The notes under the pieces are model-generated. The model was not told the origin of the DNA. It did not search any database and was given only the letters and a program-made list of their open reading frames with translations. Both the position numbers and the translations under genes were made by a program. Positions 41,761 to 53,264 of a stretch of 64,000 bases of DNA are shown piece after piece. Each line of letters starts with the position of its first letter. Position 1 is the stretch's first letter. The DNA comes from Liolophura sinensis. Lineage: Eukaryota > Mollusca > Polyplacophora > Chitonida > Chitonidae. Location of the stretch: positions 6,230,488-6,294,487 of the forward strand of contig NC_088298.1 of NCBI RefSeq assembly GCF_032854445.1, given 5' to 3'.

Positions 41761-42454
41761 TATGTGAATATAAATTTGTTTATATCCAAACACATGCATT
41801 TGATCTGAATTACAATAACGTTTATGAATGTATTAAAAATATGAATGTGATCAAAATCAAGGTTGAACAAATTTGTTAGCTGAATAGGCCAAATTCTAGT
41901 GCAAATATATTTATTAAACATAAGTTACATCGTCATTTATGACATTATTACGCAAAAAAATATATACCAAGATGTGGTCCCAAATACCCACTAGTGTCTT
42001 TTTCTCCTTAAAGGAAAATCGAAAAAAATATTGAATAAAACATTTAAAACACTCTTTTCGTCTGAAGTATATGTAATTTGTTTTCTCCACCGTTACTGTA
42101 GTGTAGAACTGTAGTGTACTTATAGGTGTAGATTCGGTGTGGAAAAGTCCCAGAAATGACGTCATTTCTGACAAACATAAAATGTAGCATTAACTGCAAA
42201 CTTTGCAATTTTTAATATTTGTGCTACTCAACTTAAATTGTCTATGTATATCTAGGAATAATAATGTGCTGTTTTAACTTATTATTTTTACCATCTTCCT
42301 GAAACGTGGTTTGGTTTTTTGAGATCTCGGGACTATTTTATCTTAAATGGCATGACAGCACGAAAAGTTTAGTGCTATTCCTAGTGATAAAGGGGAAAGA
42401 AATCTACTTTTATTTGGTAGGAAATAGAGGAAAACACTGACAGCACCCTTCAAG
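41761..42454. other. Non-coding spacer
   Basis: AT-rich; no gene or repeat recognised in about 690 bp. Confidence 0.45.
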
Positions 42455-42725
42455 TAATTCTAGATCAGTGACGTCTGATATATTTTAGTTAACATCACCG
42501 CATTTTTTTTACCTCATTCTACTTAAACCATGGCGCTAGGTGGTGTGTAAATTGCTGCGTTTTATGCACTTGCGTGAACAGAATGAAACGTTGACTGAGG
42601 TAAGTTGACAAGATGCCATGTTTCACTGGTGACGCGTGAGCATTTGTCAGCTATCACACTGTTCGCTGCTCTGTTTTACTCTGTTTTTACTCCGCTGTAC
42701 TTCTTTAATTATATTATGTTATATC
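42455..42725 (+). repeat. Dispersed family D copy, one unit
   Basis: AGATCAGTGACGTCTGATAT, TTAACATCACCGCA, CTCATTCTACTTAAACCATG, GTGAACAGAATGAAACGTTG, ACTGAGGTAAGTTGACAAGA, TTGTCAGCTATCACACTGTT, CTGTACTTCTTTAATTATAT. A simple, unamplified version useful as a reference for the family. Confidence 0.78.
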
Positions 42726-42872
42726 TTGTGCCTTTTTGCATGTGATGTGGTTCAGGTTTAATGAATGTTGACTGTTTGTCGGTAATAATGAATTAATGAC
42801 TGATTAAATGAATAAATTTAATAAAGCAGAATTTATCAGGCACTCGTCTCGTTGTTACTAAATGATGGCTCC
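42726..42872. other. Short spacer
   Basis: No feature recognised. Confidence 0.3.
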
Positions 42873-43251
42873 CTTTAAAGGCAAAGAAAGCACAAAATTG
42901 AATCAGATGAAAGACCATTAAAACAATGTCCAGGAAAATAGTTTTTATTTATTTTTTTAGAACCTTTATAACTGAATAAAATGCATTTACACATAAGATT
43001 CTATGGTGGACCCAGAGGGTATCAATGACGTCGCAGCAATATTTTTGGCTTGAAATGGTTCGTTTCGTGGGTCCATTTGTCGAATGCATTTACGCTCTAA
43101 ATGAAGATGCATTTTGAATGATAAAATATAGCAATCCATGTGTGTCAAGTGACACAACTGGTTCCAGTATGGTCAGAAAAGAGTCACAAAATTTAATGGT
43201 CTTTTTTATCGGACATGTACTTCATGGTAGTGTCTTCTTTCCTTTTAAAAG
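42873..43251 (+). mobile_element. MITE-like element I, complete copy
   Basis: About 379 bp between imperfect terminal inverted repeats CTTTAAAGGCAAAGAAAGCA (left) and GTCTTCTTTCCTTTTAAAAG (right). The interior shares ATTCTATGGTGG, GGGTATCAATGACGTC, ATTTTGAATGATAAAATATA and GGACATGTACTTCATGG with 5027-5438. No reading frame. Confidence 0.7.
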
Positions 43252-44165
43252 TCTGGTCTACAACAACAAATTGTCAACAAAAACTCTCTGATGGCTTGAA
43301 AGCGGCAATATTACTACGGGAAGGTGAGTATAACACAAATCACATAAATACATACAATCAGACTAAACATAATCGTATGGTTTACCTAAAATACCTTTGA
43401 TTACCTTGTACATTTTTGCGAGAATTCAAATGCATTCAGATGTTTTGAATGCATATATAGTAGGCTTTGTGAAGCATACCTATAATGGATATCGCCAGTG
43501 ACGAACAATTTCATCAACACCTCCATGTTCGGTTCTGAAGGTAATATCACATACACACAGTTCACAAACTTTCATTCAAAACTATAAAAGAACTGCACAT
43601 TAATAAAGCAAATCTGACATCAAACACCTGCCTTGACGAAACAATTTAAATCCAGACGTCATAAAAAAAACATTCTTGTACCATACATCAACCAATAAAG
43701 ACGTTCCAAGGTAATTGCAAGTCAAATTCCCAAAACAACGCTCACCATAAACCACCAAAGAACTAAGGACGTATTTAAAGTGCAAAATTAGGACGGCATT
43801 ATGCAAAGAGAAACAGTCAACAGTTATCAATCACGATAGAAAGACACAAGGAATGTTCTTGGCGAATGAATAAAACTCAATATTCAAATCATATACCATG
43901 TCAGTATAGAAGTTGTCGACAATCAAAATATGTATATAACTTCCACTTAGATGGCAATTGTTCATATATCAATCGTGTCAGCAAAGGACATTCTAAAAAA
44001 AAAAAGAACTAGTATAGGAATAGTCAGATAGAGTTCAGATCTTTTTACTGAAGTTTACTTCCCTTTAATTTACCCTTCCCGACCTTTGATTGAGAGAAAC
44101 GTTAAATACCGAATGGTTCTACAGTGTTATAAGCTGAATAAAAGCGAATGTTTTTTCTTTTTTCT
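43252..44165. other. Non-coding stretch
   Basis: No gene or repeat recognised in about 900 bp. Confidence 0.45.
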
Positions 44166-44206
44166 TTAAACGGCGTACAACACCCATCAAACAAATAAAT
44201 AAATCT
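44166..44206 (+). mobile_element. SINE family 1 tail fragment
   Basis: AAACGGCGTACAACACCCAT, CAAACAAATAAATAAATC: only the last 40 bp. Confidence 0.7.
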
Positions 44207-44804
44207 TTTTTTCTTTACGGGTTGTAATAAAACGCCAGTACTGTGACATTTATTGCATTCGTTGAAGGCTCAGTGTGCCCTAATGCCGGTATAATTTCAT
44301 TTTTCGCTCGTGTGGATAGATTGCTTGTCCGTTGCAAGTTGAAAAACCGTTACATTTATGGGATGGAGTGCCTGAAAATATTAGTTAAATCAAAGGAAAT
44401 TTATGTTTCATTACTTGCGAATAGAATCGACCAGATCTTAAGTAAGGAGTTAAGAGACAGAATCCACGATAAATCTCCACGTGACCTGACCGTAAGCTCA
44501 TGGAAGCTAGGCCATTGGACCGTCACAGATTACCATTCCTTACAATCCATCGATTTTGTGGTAAATTGTCATTTTTTGCAGACATGTTTTTACAAAGTGG
44601 ACTAATATGACAGTTATATCAGAAATCCCTAGCCGTCTAAATGTCGTTGTAAATGTTTAGTGCCCCTTACAGGTAAGGTGGGAATGACCCTTTTCATTCC
44701 CATAACTATGTATACATTTAGAGCACTTGGTGCTCACAGATTTGTTAAATCACCGATACCATCAGCAGCATAAAGAATGCCAACATTACGTTTGGACAAC
44801 AACT
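44207..44804. other. Spacer with an unsupported 120-codon frame
   Basis: The plus-strand frame 44243-44605 (120 codons, starting MTFIAFVEGS) is open but resembles no family I know. It has no start context or neighbour that supports it. It lies just after a SINE tail. I leave it uncalled. Confidence 0.4.
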
Positions 44805-44950
44805 CATTTTGTGGGTTCCCCCAGGTTACACCCGGCTTCCTCCCACCATAATACTGGCCGCCGTTGTATAAGAGAAATATTCTTGATTCAGCGTAAAACA
44901 CCAATCAAATAAATAAAAAAAATAAATAAAAAATAAAGAAATAAATAACA
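44805..44950 (+). mobile_element. SINE family 1 copy, 5'-truncated
   Basis: GTGGGTTCCCCCAGGTTACA, CCCGGCTTCCTCCCACCATA, ATACTGGCCGCCGTTGTATA, AGAGAAATATTCTTGATTCA, GCGTAAAACACCAATCAAAT and an A-rich AAAT tail. AACAACT on both sides (44798-44804 and near 44946) may be a short duplication. Confidence 0.9.
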
Positions 44951-46584
44951 ACTGAGTAGCGTGGGGACTTGGTGACAATATGTAGACAAGAAGGATCATG
45001 TGACCCTTAACTCTGTTCCATGTTTGCTGACGACTACTTTTGCCGACATCTTTCTTAAATGTAGTTTAACTGAGAGATTCACCGAGATACCGGAGGTTAG
45101 GAGTTTGGAGAGGCAATCTGATAACCAACAGACCTCTCTCTTCCCGTGAGTCTCACACAACTAGACTGGAAGCTGTTGACAGCGTGCTTATTGAACCGTT
45201 ACAGCTCTCTTGTGTTCACATTTCCATCGATTTTGCGTCTAACTTTCATTTTTTTCAGTTCGTTGTTTCAACCTTACTCTTAGGATGGAATTCCGGCCAG
45301 AAAAATCTGCAATACAAAAAAGAGTTATGTTTCACAACGCAACCATAAGGTTTCTGGAAACAGTGGGAAGGGCGTACGCAAATAACACCTATAAATATCG
45401 ACCTAAACATTAAACGTCACATAGACAGATATAAATTCATATTTAGATTTTAACTCTTTTAGCATTATTTCAAATTCATGTATTAACTACACTATCAACT
45501 CCACTGGTACCGGTAACGTATTTTGTTTGTCCCATATAAGTTAAGTTTCATTTTGCCGAGGACAATATTCGAGCGAGGTGCCTGCCGAGCGCCTTCTTGC
45601 AGTTAAGACTTGAACACGGCGTAGGTACTTCTGCACTGCTGCATCAAGAGGCATTGGTGGATACGCATGTATGTCTATTTCCAACGTCCGCGATTTTTTG
45701 TGCATCATAATTTAATGAAAAAGAAAATAACAACGTTTTGAAGGCAAGACATAGTACTGCTAGGCATCATGCTCTGCTCTCTCAGATAGGCCAGGCTGGG
45801 AATACCCTTGTTTAAGCCTCCGATACAGGTGCCATAAGTTTTAATGAGAATTGTACGGCATGTTGATTTACCTTGAGGTCGTTATTAATGACATTCTTAC
45901 ATGGCAGCGGTCAGCTGGTAAATATAGTTTGTAAGTGATTTTTTATTATCCCCAAGGTGCAGGCGTTTTTCGCTTGTGTCCGCAAACATTTTCATCGGTT
46001 TGACAGAAGCATTGTTAGGATTTTCATCCCTCACATAACTGAAGAGCGGTAAAATCCCGTGGCTGCTGCGAGTTATAAGAGAAATTCATTAATCGTTTTT
46101 GTACAAAGCAGCACCAAGCATAGCGCAGTTGATTTGAAAATGCAGCCGCGTGTAATCATCCCTTGGGATTTTTAGCTACACGTTTATCAAAGCCGTGTAT
46201 TTTTCTAATGGCTTGTTAACCCAGGCGTTGGCTTAAAACTAATAAACTAATGTTAAACTGATCCGAATCTAACACATGCTGCTTTTTGATTGACAAATGT
46301 ACTCTTTCGTCTATTTTTTTTTAACCCTTGATGAAGCTGGTGGATGAGACAAAGTTAGTCAAAGTTTGTCTTTTTGAAGCTTTGAATTATATGGGCCTAA
46401 TAATTGTTGTGAATTTCCACATGTATTTTGTCACTAGATTAGTTCTTGTTGAAGGAGGTTTGGATGAGAGCTTGAAGCTAGAATACACAGGTTCTTCAAT
46501 CAGCATTTCAGTAGTTTATTTAGAAGGACGCAGAATCAAGAAAATATCTTTCACAAATGAATAAATAATGAAAAAAGCTGTTAA
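44951..46584. other. Non-coding stretch
   Basis: About 1.6 kb without a recognised gene. ACATGGCAGCGGTCAGCTGG (45900) is a family 2-like phrase. The 78-codon frame 46328-46564 has no familiar motif. Confidence 0.4.
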
Positions 46585-46805
46585 AGTTAGGGTTTCACGT
46601 CTTACTCAACAATTTTCCAGTCATACGACGATAATTAGTGAATACGCGTACGTATACTGTGGCCTCTTTTCGCAGGGTGAACCCATGCCGAAGAAGTGCT
46701 GCCGAAGACACCAAACATGACACCAAATGAGGCAGCAGCAAGCAACGATCAGGCTCTCTCGACCTCCAGGGTGCTCTAATCACTGGTTCAGCGAAGCAAT
46801 CCACC
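46585..46805 (-). mobile_element. SINE-like element related to family 3
   Basis: Plus strand: GGGTTTCACGTCTTACTCAA, CAATTTTCCAGTCATACGAC, then GGGTGAACCCATGCCGAAGA, AGTGCTGCCGAAGACACCAA and CTAATCACTGGTTCAGCGAA. CCATGCCG..AGTGCTGCCG matches the body at 19.35 kb; the tail has a different sequence. Confidence 0.5.
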
Positions 46806-47732
46806 TAACGCGATGTAGTTTTTTTTCGTAGTCAACAAACTGAAATGGCGCGAATCGTATATGTACTACCTGCGGAATTGTCTGTTGTTTAGCAAATAAT
46901 GCGTTGTTACACAGAATATCTGTGTACATTTGACATGTGAAAGTTCAGGTGTTTTCAGAAAGGCGATGTCTTGTGCACTAAATAACTGTCTCATAGGTCT
47001 GCAGTTGAATTAAATTATAGATAGTGAAGTTCATGCGTAGTTTGGTTTTAAGCGGATGTGTTGGGAGTCCTTCCTGGGAAAGCAACGCAATGCGTGATTA
47101 TGATGTATAGAAGCGTTGACGACCTTCAAGCTGACATCGGTTCGGAATCACTGACTGATAATCTTACTAGTTCTGCTCAGACATTGCGAAGCTCAGAGAG
47201 CATAGGCCTGTTGAATACAATCAGTAATGGTCAAACTGGTCAAAAATGGTCGAACTGGTCAAAAAGTGAGGTCACTCATGACAAATCTGGAGTCGAGAAC
47301 CCTATTGCCAATTATTCGGGGAGGGGGGGGGATGTATTTGTTTATATTAGGATGTAAATTCTTTTTTCGCTGCCAGTCAGCTATTTATGGTGTATGCTTA
47401 GTGTGAAAATAATGAAAACTTTAACATTCTTGTCGAGAGGTAGTGTTGAGGCTCCGAGTGACACCCGCTTGGCGTTGCTTGGAACCCCTTTCAACTGCAG
47501 ACATAAGAAGGTCTAGGCTCCGACGGTCAACCCATACCAAGGTTTTTATGGCTGCTTTTTCACAGACCAAGTAAGCAACCAATGCTTACTGACCGTGGAA
47601 TGTTTGGAGCCAAGTTTATAACATTAAATGTTAAAACTGCTGCCCAGCATGTCTCAGACGGCTACTCGATCTGTAATTAAGTGATAATCATTGATTGATT
47701 GTTGTTTAATGCCAAATTCAAGAAAGCGAAGG
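46806..47732. other. Non-coding stretch
   Basis: No gene. Local phrases GGTCAAACTGGTCAAAAATG and GTCGAACTGGTCAAAAAG (47228-47268) and a run of G at 47320-47330 are the only structures noticed. Confidence 0.4.
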
Positions 47733-48237
47733 GTGAACTCCCATGTGTGAACTCCCATGTGTGAACTCCCAAGCGTGAACTCCCATGTGTGAACTCCCAT
47801 GTGTGAACTCCCAAGCGTGAACTCCCATGTGTGAACTCCCAAGCGTGAACTCCCATGTGTGAACTCCCAAACGTGAACTCCCAAGCGTGAACTCCCATGT
47901 GTGAACTCCCATGTGTGAACTCCCAAGCGTGAACTCCCATGTGTGAACTCCCATGTGTGAACTCCCAAGCGTGAACTCCCATGTGTGAACTCCCAAGCGT
48001 GAACTCCCATGTGTGAACTCCCAAACGTGAACTCCCAAGCGTGAACTCCGATGTGTGAACTCCGATGTGTGCACTCCCATGTGTGAACTCCCAAGCGTGA
48101 ACTCCCACGTGTGAACTCCCAAAGCGTGAACTCCCATGTGTGAACTCCCATGTGTGAACTCCCATGTGTAAACTCCCAAGCGTGAACTCCCATGTGTGAA
48201 CTCCCATGTGTGAACTCCCATGTGTGAACTCCCATGT
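47733..48237 (+). repeat. 14-bp minisatellite, 36 units, with exact 11-unit higher order
   Basis: Units A = GTGAACTCCCATGT, B = GTGAACTCCCAAGC and C = GTGAACTCCCAAAC. Units 1-11 (47733-47886) and 12-22 (47887-48040) both read AABAABABACB, so 154 bp are duplicated without a change. The last 14 units are less regular, with GTGAACTCCGATGT, GTGCACTCCC and one unit with an extra A near 48121. All three minus-strand frames are open (up to 219 codons, GVHTWEFTHGSS type) for compositional reasons. Confidence 0.96.
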
Positions 48238-48544
48238 TCGTAAATGTAAATCTATGCGTCGAAATACATTTGTATACTACTTCTATACCAAAATCGGTGT
48301 TCCGTGTCAACAATGGGAAGGCGAATTCCCAAAACGACTGTTAAACACAAACACCATGAAACTAAAGGATTATATAAAGTAGGAAATTAGCGCGGAATCA
48401 GGGACGAAATTAGGATGAATCTAAATAAATAGGCCAATAAAAAACAGCGATCACCGTGATGCCTTAGTTTCCCTTCATATTACATTTATTTCTTTCCACA
48501 CCTCGGCGTAAAAGGGTTAATATGAACTTTGCCAAAGCAGAACC
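48238..48544. other. Non-coding spacer
   Basis: Nothing recognised in about 300 bp. Confidence 0.4.
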
Positions 48545-48830
48545 AAACCAACAAACACCACACAAATCACCACACAAACCACAACACAAACCACAACACA
48601 AATCACTGCACAAATCACTGCACAAATCATTACACAAATCACCGCACAAATCACCGCACAAATCACCACATAAATCATTACACAAATCACTACACAAATC
48701 ACTGCACAAATCATTACACAAATCACCACACCAACCACCACATAAATCATTACACAAATCATTACACAAATCACTACATAAATCCCGCACAAATCACTGC
48801 TCAAATCACCACATAAACCTATTTCGGATT
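48545..48830 (+). repeat. 12-bp minisatellite, about 23 units
   Basis: Unit ACAAATCACTGC with variants CACCAC, CATTAC, CACCGC and CACTAC. Since 12 is a multiple of three, frames on both strands stay open (for example 48522-48896, spelling HKSLHKSP). No sign that these are genes. Confidence 0.95.
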
Positions 48831-48965
48831 AATGTTAAACCTTTAAAAACACAGGTAGGGCCTACACAATTTGATCATGCGGTAGATAAAAAATAGGCCC
48901 GAGCACTTTTCTGGTAAGTGTATTAGTCATTCAGCCTCCTTGAAAATGTTTTTGTGATTGTTTGT
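48831..48965. other. Short spacer
   Basis: No feature recognised. Confidence 0.3.
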
Positions 48966-49035
48966 TTTATTTCATTGATTGATTGATTGATTTATCGATT
49001 GCTTGCTTGATTGATTGATTTATTGACTGTTTGAC
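48966..49035 (+). repeat. GATT tetranucleotide tract, imperfect
   Basis: TTGATTGATTGATTGATTTA, then TCGATTGCTTGCTTGATTGA and TTGATTTATTGACTG. Confidence 0.9.
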
Positions 49036-49212
49036 TAGTTTGGCCTAAGCGGCTGTTGTTAACTTGACTGGTTTTGTGATTTCTATCAATCACCGTTTCA
49101 TTTCATATCTCTCTTTTCATGAAAGTTTCGGAAGGTATGCTTAAACAATTGGTTCAGCACTAGAAAAATGTCAACGGGGAAACTGTACAAGCTGTTGCGT
49201 ACACACTTTGAC

Positions 49213-49480
49213 AAGGCCGCTTCGGTGGCCTAATTGTTAGAAGGTCCCTTCCGTAGTCGGGAGGCCCGGGCTCAAACCTAGACTATTAAAATTATACTTG
49301 TTGCAAGGTAATCATAATGTGACTGGGTTGGTGTCATATCTGGTGTTTTCGCATGACACTTTGGCGGCATGGATTCGCCCTGCCACAAGAAGCCATAATA
49401 TATGTATCTAATCTAATGACTCCTTGTCGTCATATGTCATCATTGTCGTCATTCGCCAGCCCTCTATAAAGGGAAACAAA
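49213..49480 (+). mobile_element. SINE family 3 copy
   Basis: tRNA-like head GGCCGCTTCGGTGGCCTAAT, TGTTAGAAGGTCCCTTCCGT, GTCGGGAGGCCCGGGCTCAA (box B region), then GTGACTGGGTTGGTGTCATA, TTTGGCGGCATGG and a 3' part with CGTCATATGTCATCATTGTC. GGCGGCATGG and its surroundings are the reverse of the 19.35 kb body. Confidence 0.7.
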
Positions 49481-50002
49481 TCTTGTAAATCATAAAACAG
49501 CAGTGCCTTCCACGTGTATGAATAAGAATGTTATCTATGATTATTCATGATTACTGGTGTTGATATTGAAATCAGTGGTATGTTTATTTATATACGCCGA
49601 GGGCACTGCTGTCTTATGCGTTACAAGATTTACTCCCCTTTGTAGAAGGCTGGAGAACCCCTTTGTTAAGCCCGACGTAAAACCCCAGGTATACATACTT
49701 TGACTTGACTGGACTTTCCAGAGCATTTGTACAAGACGACGATGGGATACACATATGCATATAACCGCCTCACACTGAGCGTTAGAAAGTTCACCAGAAG
49801 TCATACGCATACAAAATTGGCTTTGTTAGACAAATCAGAATTTAGTGTTGTGTTTCGTGATGTTTCATTTACACACCATGCTGAGCATTAGTCCTTTGAC
49901 CTTGCTGGACGATTTCCATGTGCCCAATAAATAGATTCCCAATGAAGTGGAAGAAGATCGCCTACTGCTACACCGCCATAAACAGTCACAGCTGGCAAAG
50001 GA
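49481..50002. other. Non-coding spacer
   Basis: No feature recognised in about 520 bp. Confidence 0.4.
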
Positions 50003-50081
50003 TAAATGAAAATTGCCCCAGTCAATGTAATACATCCCACAATCAATTTGTTGGTTGGTGGAGGCCGGCTATGAATGGTTT

Positions 50082-50330
50082 ATAGAGGATTGGAGTCAGG
50101 GCTGTGATTGGAATATAGAGGATTGGAGTCAGGGCTGTGATTGGAATATAGAGGATTGGAGTCAGGGCTGTGATTGGAATATAGAGGATTGGAGTCAGGG
50201 CTGTGATTGGAATATAGAGGATTAGAGTCAGGGCTGTGATTGAATATAGAGGATTGGAGTCAGGGCTGTGATTGGAATATAGAGAATTCGAGTCGCAGCT
50301 GTGATTGGAATATAGAGGATTGGAGTCACA
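50082..50330 (+). repeat. 33-bp minisatellite in copy A, about 8 units
   Basis: Unit ATAGAGGATTGGAGTCAGGG plus CTGTGATTGGAAT. Copy B has only about 6 units. Confidence 0.93.
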
Positions 50331-50815
50331 CAAGCGATTAGTTTGTCCTGTCCTCAAATGCAAAACATACACATAAAGCAGGCTTTTAAATGCAGATGAG
50401 CATGTACACGTGGTAGATATGTTCTTCGTGCAACATGACATAAAACTACAACAATATTACAACAAGAATGAGTGAATGTATTCATGGTCGAGTATAGCTG
50501 AATAAAAAGACATCTAATCATTGAAATAGGGTGATTTCGCATCAATACGTTTGCGGTAATATTTACAGTTAGCTATCCGTTATCCATTGCTTCAAGCTGT
50601 GCAGTGGGTTTTGATACTCATGAATAGATAGCTACAAGTTATTGTGCAGCCAGTCAAACAAAATAGCGACACACAGAAGGGGAGCGGGAAATAAAATACA
50701 ATAATGCACCAATAAAAACTTGATTATCGAATGACCGATTATGCGAAGACACGATGGTACAAAGCGAACAGACTAAGATACAAAGCGATGATACATCTAC
50801 GGCGGATATCGTGTC

Positions 50816-50899
50816 ATCGCTTCGCGCCGAAATCCTATCGCTTCGCGCCATAAACCCATTGCTTCGTGACATAAACCCATCGCTTCGTGTTATAGTCCC
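50816..50899 (+). repeat. 21-bp minisatellite in copy A, four units
   Basis: ATCGCTTCGCGCCGAAATCC, ATCGCTTCGCGCCATAAACC, ATTGCTTCGTGACATAAACC, ATCGCTTCGTGTTATAGTCC. Copy B has three units (53265-53327). Confidence 0.88.
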
Positions 50900-51768
50900 G
50901 TTGCTCGATTTCGCACCATTGTCAAGGGATACTACAATGAAATGATGGTACGATAATGAACTTAAGCAGATTTCAATATGCGACCGTACTGACCAGGTGC
51001 AGTTCGACTGCAGAGAGTAATGTAAACTATTACACGGAGAGAGGCCCACTAGGGTCTATTTTCATTTACCCTGCTTAAAGTGATTGACAGATTGGTTGTT
51101 GCTCAGCGCTATACTCAGGAACTGTCACCTTTTTGACATGTAAATGCAATATTCTTTTGACCGAAGCAAAACCTCGGCAGCTAAATATATCAACAGAAAT
51201 GAAAGAATCCTTAGGAATTCTCCGTCATCCAGCGATCTATAATTTTAGCGGGGGGGTCATCGGGTATACATTCGTTGTGGGTAATGACCTTAAAGTGCAA
51301 TTTTGCCAAATTGTCGAGAAAGTAAAATGGTCGTAACTTTCGAGAATCCGACGATGAAATAGATTGTTTTTGATTAGACTGTGTTAATGTTACTGAACGC
51401 CATGTCGATACCCTAGTCTGAAAACATGACCATGCCTAAAAGCCATGGCCTTATCAGCAAGTCTGACATAGCATTGTATAAATGAGAATCGGTAGACTGA
51501 AGTCCACTTCCGGGTTTGAAGGTCAGACTGACAAAACTAAGACCGCTAACGGCACCACGTCAACCTAGGGGGTCTTCTTGTCATGCAGATTGCACAACAC
51601 CCACGTAATGGCGGTGGAAGTTTGAGTGGTTGTCGTGTAAGCTGGGGAACGGATCAAATCAAATCCGAGATTGGCCACATTGAATACTTCACAAATTGTG
51701 TAAATTTACAAGTATGGGTGCAGCAATAGATTGGAGATGGAATAAGAACATAGACCAGGGCTCGTATT

Positions 51769-52036
51769 GATTTATTTATTTATTTGATTGGTGTTTTACG
51801 CCGTACTCAAAAATATTTAACTTATACGACGGCGGCCAGCATTATGGTGGGTGGAAACCGAGCACAACCCGGGGGAAACCCACGACCATCCGCAGGTTGC
51901 TGACAGACCTTCCCACTTACGGCCGGAGAGGAAGCCGGCATGAGCTGGACTAGAACTCACAGCGACCGCATTGGTGAGAGGCTCCTGGGTCATTACGCTG
52001 CGCTAGCGCGCTAACCGACTGAGCCACGGAGGCCCC
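51769..52036 (-). mobile_element. SINE family 1, full length, in copy A
   Basis: GATTTATTTATTTATTTGAT, TTACGCCGTACTCAAAAATA, GGAAACCGAGCACAACCCGG, CTTACGGCCGGAGAGGAAGC, GGACTAGAACTC (box B with one change) and CTAACCGACTGAGCCACGGA. GGGCTCGTATT flanks it at 51758-51768 and 52037-52047. Confidence 0.96.
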
Positions 52037-52224
52037 GGGCTCGTATTTGTCAAAAGTCTTAAGACTTTGGGTCAAAAATTCAAACACAGGTACAAACAAA
52101 ACGCTTTGTTCTAGTAAGTTTACAATTTGCTCACTGATTCTTTGACTTTTTCCTGTTCTGGGTTTGTCTTTTAATGATCTGTAATTATGGTATCAGCCTT
52201 AAGTTGCTGGATAAATATGGGCCC
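52037..52224 (+). mobile_element. MITE-like element in copy A
   Basis: Ends GGGCTCGTATTTGTCAAAAG and TGCTGGATAAATATGGGCCC are imperfect inverted repeats of the same type as 24010-24222. The SINE target duplication is its first 11 bases, so the SINE entered at the very edge of this element. Confidence 0.75.
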
Positions 52225-52316
52225 TGATACTAGTCGGTCGGGGGGAGGAAATTGTCATATGCTAACGTTAAGAAGTGGGCATTGGAATTGCAATTTGCTG
52301 ATGACACTTTTTTCTA

Positions 52317-52516
52317 NNNNNNNNNNNNNNNNNNNNNNNNNNNNNNNNNNNNNNNNNNNNNNNNNNNNNNNNNNNNNNNNNNNNNNNNNNNNNNNNNNNN
52401 NNNNNNNNNNNNNNNNNNNNNNNNNNNNNNNNNNNNNNNNNNNNNNNNNNNNNNNNNNNNNNNNNNNNNNNNNNNNNNNNNNNNNNNNNNNNNNNNNNNN
52501 NNNNNNNNNNNNNNNN
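52317..52516. other. Assembly gap, 200 N
   Basis: Exactly 200 unknown bases, likely a fixed-size placeholder. It separates the two copies of the duplicated segment. Confidence 0.99.
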
Positions 52517-52595
52517 TTAAATGAAAATTGCCCCAGTCAATGTAATACATGCCACAATCAATTTGTTGGTTGGTGAGGCCGGCTATGAATGGTTT

Positions 52596-52778
52596 ATAGA
52601 GGATTGGAGTCAGGGCTGTGATTGGAATATAGAGGATTGGTGTCACGGCCGTGATCGGAATATAGAGGATTGGAGTCAAGGCTGTGATTGGAATATAGAG
52701 GATTGGAGTCAGGGCTGTGATTGGAATATAGAGGATTGGAGTCAGGGCTGTGATTGGAATATAGAGGATTGGAGTCAG
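52596..52778 (+). repeat. 33-bp minisatellite in copy B, about 6 units
   Basis: Same unit as 50082-50330. It contains variants not seen in copy A, such as GGTGTCACGGCCGTGATCGG. Confidence 0.92.
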
Positions 52779-53264
52779 ACAAGCGATTAGTTTGTCCTGT
52801 CCTCAAATGCAAAGCATACACATAAAGCAGGCTTTTAAATGCAGATGAGCATGTACACGTGGTAGATATGTTCTTCGTGCAACATGACATAAAACTACAA
52901 CAATATTACAACAAGAGTGAGTGAATGTATTCATGGTCGAGTATAGCTGAATAAAAAGACATCTAATCATTGAAATAGGGTGATTTCGCATCAATACGTT
53001 TGCGGTAATATTTACAGTTAGCTATCCGTATCCATTGCTTCAAGCTGTGCAGTGGGTTTTGATACTCATGAATAGATAGCTACAAGTTATTGTGCAGCCA
53101 GTCAAACAAAATAGCGACACACAGGAAGGGGAGCGGGAAATAAAATACAATAATGCACCAATAAAAACTTGATTATCGAATGACCGATTATGCGAAGACA
53201 CGATGGTACAAAGCGAACAGACTAAGATACAAAGCGATGATACATCTACGGCGGATATCGTGTC

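Larger units (their letters stand above)
50003..52316. repeat. Large duplicated segment, copy A
   Basis: Matches 52518-54741 from TAAATGAAAATTGCCCCAGT to TGATGACACTTTTTTCTA with few differences, in the same orientation. It includes a 33-bp array, a 21-bp array, a SINE and a MITE in the same order. It ends exactly at the N gap. Best explained as one of two haplotypes, or else a recent tandem duplication. Confidence 0.93.

Noticed and set aside
44243-44605. 120-codon plus-strand frame starting MTFIAFVEGS
   Set aside because: No family recognised and no supporting context; it follows a SINE tail. It could be an exon fragment, but the sequence alone does not support that.
47733-48237. Regularly spaced repeats as a CRISPR array
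   Set aside because: Units are contiguous with no spacers, and the DNA is from an animal genome.
47654-48313. 219-codon minus-strand frame with GVHTWEFTHGSS repeats
   Set aside because: Translation of the 14-bp minisatellite, open in all three frames; no flanking coding sequence.
48464-48896. Cysteine-rich (DLCSDLCN) and His/Lys-rich (HKSLHKSP) repeat proteins on opposite strands
   Set aside because: Both come from the same 12-bp repeat; neither has a non-repetitive domain.
52252-52316. LQFADDTFF-like peptide resembling the FADD box of reverse transcriptases
   Set aside because: It lies in the spacer just past the MITE, in both copies A and B. It has no other reverse-transcriptase motif around it, and in copy B the frame closes soon after. 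Coincidence.
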